Shown here: one piece after another, positions 6,849 through 11,034 of the stretch
Layout of the letters: each line of letters opens with the position of its first letter
How positions within the stretch are numbered: position 1 is the first letter of the stretch
Origin: an uncultured Coriobacteriaceae bacterium
GTDB taxonomy: Bacteria; Actinomycetota; Coriobacteriia; Coriobacteriales; Eggerthellaceae
Assembly (NCBI GenBank): GCA_902767025.1
Contig: CACXFZ010000117.1
Coordinates: 1-11,034 of the forward strand
Direction: 5' to 3'
DNA: 11,034 bases
The notes under the pieces: model-generated
What the model saw: only the letters and a program-made list of their open reading frames with translations
Databases searched by the model: none
Told to the model about the DNA's origin: nothing
Program-made: the position numbers and the translations under genes

Positions 6849-7337
6849 ATGTCAATCGAGCGGGCACGCGCGCATCTTGCAGCCCTGGGGCTGGATGGGC
6901 GCATCATGGAATTCGAGCAATCGAGCGCGACGGTCGAACTGGCGGCGCAGGCCGTCGGCTGCGAGCCGGCCCACATCGCCAAGACGCTGTCGTTTCACGT
7001 GGACGGCCAGGTCGCCCTCGTGCTGTTCGCGGGCGATGCGCGCATCGACAACCGCAAGTTCAAGGACCGGTTCCACACCAAGCCGAAGATGCTGGGCGCC
7101 GACGAGGCCGAACCGCTCATCGGGCACGGGGTGGGCGGCGTGTGCCCCTTCGGCGTGAACGAGGGATGCAGCATCCACCTGGACGAATCTCTGAAACGGT
7201 TCGAGGTGGTCTATCCTGCGGCCGGCACGTCGGCCTCTGCCGTGCGCCTGTCGATCGACGAGCTCGAGCGCGCCTGCATGCCCTGCGAGTGGGTGAGCGT
7301 CTCGAAACTGCCGGAACAGGGCTGCGAAGCCGAATAA
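6849..7337 (+). CDS. ybaK: YbaK/EbsC family aminoacyl-tRNA deacylase
   Basis: The 162-residue cytoplasmic protein belongs to the YbaK/EbsC group, free-standing domains that hydrolyse misacylated tRNA, classically Cys-tRNA(Pro). The key features are present: the conserved Lys in HIAKTLSFHVDG (Lys 45), strand ALVLFAGDARIDNRKFK (56-72), the substrate-pocket loop GGVCPFG (96-102), and the late strand-turn AAGTSASAVRLS (124-135). The length is that of a complete single domain. The exact mischarged amino acid cannot be told from this family level. ATG 6849 follows AAGGAG (6837-6842) at 6 bases. It is a single-gene unit, ending 14 bases from the convergent MFS transporter gene. Confidence 0.88.
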   Translation: MSIERARAHLAALGLDGRIMEFEQSSATVELAAQAVGCEPAHIAKTLSFHVDGQVALVLFAGDARIDNRKFKDRFHTKPKMLGADEAEPLIGHGVGGVCPFGVNEGCSIHLDESLKRFEVVYPAAGTSASAVRLSIDELERACMPCEWVSVSKLPEQGCEAE

Positions 7338-7351
7338 CCGAACCGGGCGGC

Positions 7352-8584
7352 TTAATCGATGCGCGTGCGCACGACCACCGTGACCGCGGCCGACGCCAGG
7401 CCGATTGCAGCCGCGACGGCGAACACGGCCTGATGGGTGCCGGCGACGGCCATGACGCCGCCGGCGAGCAGCGTGCAGGCGAACTGGCCCAGGTTGCATG
7501 CGGTTGCCAGCGCGCCCATGTGCTTGCCGGAGTTCTCGCGCGTCGAATGCCCGGCAACGAGCGCCATCAGCAGCGGTATCAGGCACCCCACGCCCAGGCC
7601 GACCAGGACCGCACCCGCCAGAACCATCCACATGTTCGGCGCAATGGACATGAGTGCGCATCCCGCGGACATCAGCGCGAAGCAGCAGGCGGCCATCGCC
7701 GAATGGCGCGTCCGCTTCTGCAGCTGCGCACTTGCAAGCGAGCCGACGATGTTCGATATGCCGAAGCCTCCCAGGAACAGCCCCGATACCAGCGAGCTCT
7801 GGCCGAACGAGGCGATCAGGTAGGGCATCTTCGAAGGGACCAGAAACGACATCGTCTGCGCCAGGAACGCGGCCACCATGCACGCGGCCACCACGAACCC
7901 CACGGCCTGCGCGATGCGGGCGATTCCGTCCCGGAAGCTGCGCCGCCCCGCCCCGCCGGGCTTCTCCGTTGCGCCGATGCGTGCACGGCGGCCGCCGGCA
8001 GGCATCCTGTGCGCCTCGCGGATGAACAGGGCGGTCAGCGCCAGCAGGACGAAGCCCACCAGATAGACCAGAAACGGGGCGCGCCAGCCCAGCAGCGAAA
8101 GGAATCCCCCGCTCGTCTCGAGCACGAGCACGCTGGTTCCCGACGCCGCGCTTTGCCAGCCGTAGACCTTCGCGCGTATGTCCTCGTCGTAGTACTCTGA
8201 CGCGAGTGCAGCCGAAGCCGTGGAGATGCCCGCAATGGCTATACCCAGGATGAACCGGCCCACAAGCAGCGACTCGAGCGTGGGTGCGACCAGGCCCCAG
8301 AGCCCGGTCAGCGTGAACACGACCAGCGAGACCCCCAGCGTGCGCGCCTTGCCGAAGCGGTCGGCGATCGCGCCCACGAACAGGCCCGAGAGGGCCACGG
8401 CCAGCGACGGCAGCGTGATGACAAGCGAAACCACCGCCTCTGAAACATCGGGGTAGGCGGCACTGATCGCAGGCAGGGCCGGCGCCACCGCTGCCCCGCC
8501 CAGAACGTTGAGCATCGAGACGAGCACCAGCGTGGCGAGCGCGCCCTTCCCGGGGGTGAACTGTTGGGAACCTTCCGTGTCCAT
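7352..8584 (-). CDS. MFS transporter, 12-TM drug/solute exporter type (DHA1-like)
   Basis: The 410-residue integral membrane protein shows the two six-helix halves of the major facilitator superfamily. MFS motif A, GAIADRFGKAR (71-81), lies between helices 2 and 3. A charged, Gly/Arg-rich central loop (about 193-228) separates the halves. GLGVGCLIPLLMALVAG (about 313-329) is a typical second-half helix. Such proteins usually expel drugs or metabolites by proton antiport, but the substrate is unknown. The start ATG 8584 has no ribosome site at normal distance; GGGGAG (8600-8605) is 15 bases upstream and overlaps the end of the leucine-rich repeat gene, which stops 12 bases before this start. 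Translation is thus probably coupled to that gene. It converges with the YbaK gene. Confidence 0.93.
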   Translation of the reverse strand: MDTEGSQQFTPGKGALATLVLVSMLNVLGGAAVAPALPAISAAYPDVSEAVVSLVITLPSLAVALSGLFVGAIADRFGKARTLGVSLVVFTLTGLWGLVAPTLESLLVGRFILGIAIAGISTASAALASEYYDEDIRAKVYGWQSAASGTSVLVLETSGGFLSLLGWRAPFLVYLVGFVLLALTALFIREAHRMPAGGRRARIGATEKPGGAGRRSFRDGIARIAQAVGFVVAACMVAAFLAQTMSFLVPSKMPYLIASFGQSSLVSGLFLGGFGISNIVGSLASAQLQKRTRHSAMAACCFALMSAGCALMSIAPNMWMVLAGAVLVGLGVGCLIPLLMALVAGHSTRENSGKHMGALATACNLGQFACTLLAGGVMAVAGTHQAVFAVAAAIGLASAAVTVVVRTRID

Positions 8585-8596
8585 GAAGAAGAAGCG

Positions 8597-9103
8597 CTAC
8601 TCCCCTGAGATCCTGACCATGTCGCGCGCGTACGCTTCGGCAAACGATCCGACAGGCGCGTGCAGCACCAGGCTCGGGCAGCCCAGAAACGATTCCGCGC
8701 ATATCTCGACCACACTCGCCGGCACAGTCACATCCTGCAGGCGCGTGCATCCCCGAAACGCCCATTCCCCGATGCTGGTGACGCCATCGGGCACGACGAA
8801 GGATTCGAGCCGCTCGCATCCGTCGAACACGAGCTTGCGCAAGCGCCGGATTCCCGTCGGCAGCACCACGCCTTCCAAAAGCCGGCAGCTGGCAAACGCC
8901 CCCACGCCTATTTCGCGCAGCGAAGATGGCAGCACGACGCGCATGAGGTTGGGGCTTCCCGCAAAGCAATGGTTGTCGATGGTCACGACCCCGTCGGGCA
9001 CGCGCACCTCTTCGAGCAGGCATGGCACACCCGCGTGGCGCAGAAACCCGTCTTCGAGGACCAATCCGCTTTGCAACAGTTCCTGGGACTCGATTGCATG
9101 CAT
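8597..9103 (-). CDS. Small leucine-rich repeat (BspA-type, LRR_5) protein without signal peptide
   Basis: The 168-residue product contains five back-to-back repeats of exactly 23 residues (33-55, 56-78, 79-101, 102-124, 125-147). Each has the LRR_5 pattern: a strand ending in VPDGV or LPSSL, then IG..AF..C..L. The C-terminus VGSFAEAYA (151-159) is the usual capping end of such arrays. The conserved AF.GC positions are kept in most repeats; the third has VFDGC. BspA-type proteins are often surface adhesins, but here there is no signal peptide, membrane helix or cell-wall anchor, so it should stay in the cytoplasm and probably binds a protein partner. ATG 9103 follows GGGAGGAG at 6 bases; the open frame upstream is not supported by a ribosome site. 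It is the first gene of a pair with the MFS transporter. Confidence 0.88.
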   Translation of the reverse strand: MHAIESQELLQSGLVLEDGFLRHAGVPCLLEEVRVPDGVVTIDNHCFAGSPNLMRVVLPSSLREIGVGAFASCRLLEGVVLPTGIRRLRKLVFDGCERLESFVVPDGVTSIGEWAFRGCTRLQDVTVPASVVEICAESFLGCPSLVLHAPVGSFAEAYARDMVRISGE

Positions 9104-9158
9104 GGTGGCTCCTCCCGATTCTCGCGGCAAGGACGATATGGCTTGCCCGGATGGTTCA

Positions 9159-9188
9159 ACTATAGACGCAGGGCGCATTGCGACGCAA
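9159..9188 (-). promoter_or_regulatory. Likely promoter for the LRR/MFS gene pair
   Basis: On the minus strand TATAGT (complement of 9159-9164) is a five-of-six -10 match. TTGCGT (complement of 9183-9188) stands 18 bases upstream as a weak -35. The leader would be about 50 bases. The 246-base region 9104-9349 holds this promoter and the opposing one of the GGDEF gene, and no gene. Confidence 0.45.
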
Positions 9189-9247
9189 CCGGAGTGTGTT
9201 TCTGACGTGCCGAAACGCCATCGGCAGGATATCCGCGCCAAAACCGC

Positions 9248-9253
9248 TATAAT
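9248..9253 (+). promoter_or_regulatory. Consensus -10 box for the GGDEF/VanZ operon
   Basis: TATAAT is a perfect -10 hexamer about 97 bases before the ATG. The positions 17-18 bases upstream (CAGGAT region) do not resemble a -35 box, which suggests an activator or alternative recognition. The leader is about 90 bases and AT-richer than its surroundings. Confidence 0.45.
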
Positions 9254-9280
9254 CAATCAAAGATTTACTTTACATGCATT

Positions 9281-9292
9281 TGTACCAGTACA
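9281..9292 (+). promoter_or_regulatory. Inverted repeat TGTAC-CA-GTACA in the GGDEF leader
   Basis: Two perfect 5-base arms around a 2-base centre lie about 28 bases after the -10 box, where a bound repressor would block transcription. TACA (9271-9274) just upstream pairs with the TGTA at 9280-9284 as a second overlapping half-site pair. It could be an operator or chance. Confidence 0.3.
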
Positions 9293-9349
9293 GAGCCTAG
9301 GGATTTTGGCAACGTATCAAGCAACCGACGTACTGTGACGAACAGGCTT

Positions 9350-10507
9350 ATGGATAACTATGCCCAACTATATATCCTGATCAACGTGTTCTGCGCGTTC
9401 CTGCTGATCGTGTTCGCAGTGCATTCGCGCATTGGCATGGGCGATTCGACGTCGCGGCGCTATTTTGCCGCAACGAACTACGCTATCGTGGTGTTCCTGC
9501 TCTCGGACATCACCTGGTTCGCCTTGAACAACGGGCTGATTCCCCAAATATGGTGGTTGGGAACGCTGGTCAACAACGTCTACTTCCTCTCGGTCACCGT
9601 CGCAGGATACCTGTGGTTCGTCTACCTGGCCCTGCTGGCGAAATCGAAGGCCCTGGCCGGCGTACGCGGGCAGCGCCTTGCCGTCATTCCCACGCTCATC
9701 CACCTGTTCCTGTGCATCTACAACGTGTTCGACCCCATCCTGTTCGGCATCGACGAGAACTTCAACTACTTCCGCGGACCGTTGTTCCTGACGCAGTACG
9801 CGTTCTACTACCTTTACCTTGGCAGCATCAGCATCTACGCCCTGATCAAGGCGTTCAAGCCGGAAAACTATATCGACCGCACGCGCTACCTGGTCGTGGC
9901 CATGTTCCCGGTCCTGCCCGCAGTCAGCGGCGCGCTGCAGATGACCTTCACCGCAATCCCGATGAACGCGATCGCGTTCACGCTGAACCTGACCATCGTG
10001 TACATGAACGAGCTCGGCCAGCAAGTCTCCCAGGAGCCCCTGACGCAACTGGCCAACCGCAAACAGCTGATGCGCGCACTGGACCAGGGCATCGAATCGC
10101 ACGGCAACGACGGGCAGTTGTACCTGTACATGATGGACCTCGACCATTTCAAGAGCATCAACGACACGTACGGTCACACGGAAGGCGACTTCGCCCTGGC
10201 CTCGACCGGCGTCGCCCTCAAACGGGCTGTGAGCGGGCTGCACCAGCGGGCCACGGTGGCGCGCTACGCCGGCGACGAGTTCGCCATCATCGCCTACTTC
10301 GACAGCCCCCAGGAAGCCGAGGACTTCAAGCAGGTCATCAAGCGCGAGATACAGGCCCAAAACGACCTCATGGCGAAAGACTACGTGCTCGACATGAGCG
10401 TCGGCTACGCGCAGTACTCGCCCGACATGAAGGGCTTCAAGGCCTTCATCGAAGCCGCCGACGCACAGCTCTACCAGGAAAAGCAGCAACACAACCAGCA
10501 GGGCTAA
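9350..10507 (+). CDS. 7TM diguanylate-cyclase-like (GGDEF domain) membrane protein
   Basis: The product is 385 residues. The N-terminal half has about seven hydrophobic segments (near 7-25, 43-60, 74-97, 110-127, 145-167, 180-197, 202-219) and is probably a membrane sensor. The GGDEF domain (about 226-378) begins with EPLTQLANRKQL. It keeps the metal- and substrate-binding residues in MMDLDHFKSINDTYGHTEGD: Asp 263, Asn 271, Asp 280. The signature is AGDEF (307-311), with Ala for the first Gly, a change tolerated in some active enzymes. The RxxD inhibitory site expected five residues before the signature is absent (HQRA instead), so product feedback is unlikely. It most likely makes cyclic di-GMP, but a degenerate or different-nucleotide enzyme is possible. 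I chose ATG 9350 (AACAGG 5 bases upstream) over the in-frame GTG 9335, which has no ribosome site. Confidence 0.88.
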   Translation: MDNYAQLYILINVFCAFLLIVFAVHSRIGMGDSTSRRYFAATNYAIVVFLLSDITWFALNNGLIPQIWWLGTLVNNVYFLSVTVAGYLWFVYLALLAKSKALAGVRGQRLAVIPTLIHLFLCIYNVFDPILFGIDENFNYFRGPLFLTQYAFYYLYLGSISIYALIKAFKPENYIDRTRYLVVAMFPVLPAVSGALQMTFTAIPMNAIAFTLNLTIVYMNELGQQVSQEPLTQLANRKQLMRALDQGIESHGNDGQLYLYMMDLDHFKSINDTYGHTEGDFALASTGVALKRAVSGLHQRATVARYAGDEFAIIAYFDSPQEAEDFKQVIKREIQAQNDLMAKDYVLDMSVGYAQYSPDMKGFKAFIEAADAQLYQEKQQHNQQG

Positions 10508-10508
10508 C

Positions 10509-11034
10509 GTGGTTGAGATCCCGTTCCTTGCGCTCGAGGCGCTCTTCACCCTCGTCTGGCTGGCGTGCAGAATCGCGGTTTGGAGAAGGCAGGGCGGGAT
10601 CGATTGGAAACGCGAGGCCGTGCTGCTGCTGATGTACGTGAACCTGGCCGTCATCATCCGGTTCACCTTCTTCCCACTGGCGCTTGAAAACGGGCACGTG
10701 CGACCGCTGCTGTTCGATCCAGCCGAGGTCATGCCCTTCAATACGAACCTGGTGCCCTTTGCCCGCCTGCGCGACTACTACTTCAGGGCAGACCAGCTGG
10801 TCAACGTCGTCGGCAACATCGCGATGTTCATACCCAGTGGAATCGCGCTGCCCATCGTCTACAAGCGCCTGGATTGCTTCTGGAAGGTCGTGGGCACGGG
10901 CGCGCTGATGTCGCTCGGCATCGAGATCCTGCAGCTCCCGTTCTTCACGCGCACCACGGATATCGACGACCTGATCTTCAACACGGCAGGCGTGGCCATC
11001 GGCTATGGCATCTACGCACTGGTGCGCAAGACGA
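10509..11034 (+). CDS. VanZ-like family membrane protein, truncated by window end
   Basis: A 175-residue open frame runs off the right edge without a stop. It begins at GTG 10509, one base after the stop of the GGDEF gene, with AGGG 5 bases upstream. It has the VanZ family motifs in order: NLVPF (80-84), VNVVGNIAMFIPSG (98-111), a helix ending SLGIEILQL (135-143), then RTTDIDDLIFNTAGVAIGY (148-166). Hydrophobic helices lie near 8-24, 38-56, 100-118, 126-145 and 158-172. VanZ gives low-level teicoplanin resistance in enterococci, but its many homologues are mostly uncharacterised envelope proteins, and no other van gene is seen here. The tight junction with the GGDEF gene makes it an operon partner. 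Only a small C-terminal tail is probably missing. Confidence 0.85.
   Translation, partial: MVEIPFLALEALFTLVWLACRIAVWRRQGGIDWKREAVLLLMYVNLAVIIRFTFFPLALENGHVRPLLFDPAEVMPFNTNLVPFARLRDYYFRADQLVNVVGNIAMFIPSGIALPIVYKRLDCFWKVVGTGALMSLGIEILQLPFFTRTTDIDDLIFNTAGVAIGYGIYALVRKT

Noticed and set aside
6852..9023. Minus-strand open frame of about 723 codons
   Set aside because: It runs antisense through the YbaK-type gene and in a wrong frame of the MFS and LRR genes. Composition is Arg/Gly/Ala-rich and no motif appears.
9254..9349. Cyclic di-GMP riboswitch in the GGDEF leader
   Set aside because: The leader is short and lacks the conserved GEMM core; only a small inverted repeat is visible.
9368..10741. 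Minus-strand open frame of about 457 codons opposite the GGDEF and VanZ-like genes
   Set aside because: The plus strand encodes clear conserved motifs throughout, and the antisense product is a low-complexity Val/His/Asp-rich shadow.
10509..11034. Part of a vancomycin resistance cluster
   Set aside because: Only a VanZ-like gene is present; there is no VanHAX-, VanY- or VanRS-like gene in the window, and VanZ homologues are widespread outside resistance clusters.

Overview
The window is about 11 kb of GC-rich bacterial DNA, densely coding on both strands, with short intergenic gaps and clear purine-rich ribosome binding sites. The gene styles fit a Gram-positive, high-GC Actinomycetota, most likely Coriobacteriia/Eggerthellaceae. 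The pointers are a Tat-type lipoprotein with a Ser/Ala-rich linker, a small BspA-type leucine-rich repeat protein, many small transporters and a 7TM GGDEF protein. This assignment rests on style, not on a marker gene. I see no mobile element, CRISPR array, tRNA or rRNA.

Layout. (1) 2-1403 (+): the 3' end of an unidentified gene with a possible C39-like cysteine-peptidase ending, then a membrane-anchored endonuclease/exonuclease/phosphatase-fold protein. (2) 5555-1455 (-): a four-gene operon read leftwards. It holds a BioB-like radical SAM enzyme, a substrate-binding lipoprotein, an ABC ATPase and a permease of the nitrate/sulfonate/taurine/thiamine-precursor type. A good promoter lies just upstream (5587-5615), and two mutually exclusive hairpins sit between the enzyme and transporter genes. 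(3) 6707-5685 (-): a 340-residue protein of unknown function. (4) 6849-7337 (+): a YbaK/EbsC-type aminoacyl-tRNA deacylase, divergent from (3). (5) 9103-7352 (-): a small leucine-rich repeat protein with no signal peptide, then a 12-TM MFS transporter 12 bases downstream. (6) 9350 to the window end (+): a 7TM diguanylate-cyclase-like protein (AGDEF signature, no inhibitory site), followed one base later by a VanZ-like membrane protein that runs off the window.

How it fits together. The most coherent unit is (2): a solute captured outside the cell, imported by an SsuABC-like transporter, and perhaps made or used by the radical SAM enzyme encoded first in the operon. That enzyme resembles biotin synthase but lacks two of the three cysteines that hold biotin synthase's sulfur-donating [2Fe-2S] cluster, so it is probably not BioB and its substrate is open. 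Unit (6) couples a membrane-bound nucleotide-signalling enzyme to a VanZ-family envelope protein. The 340-residue protein has no family I can firmly name. These three are the best places to look for undescribed biology.
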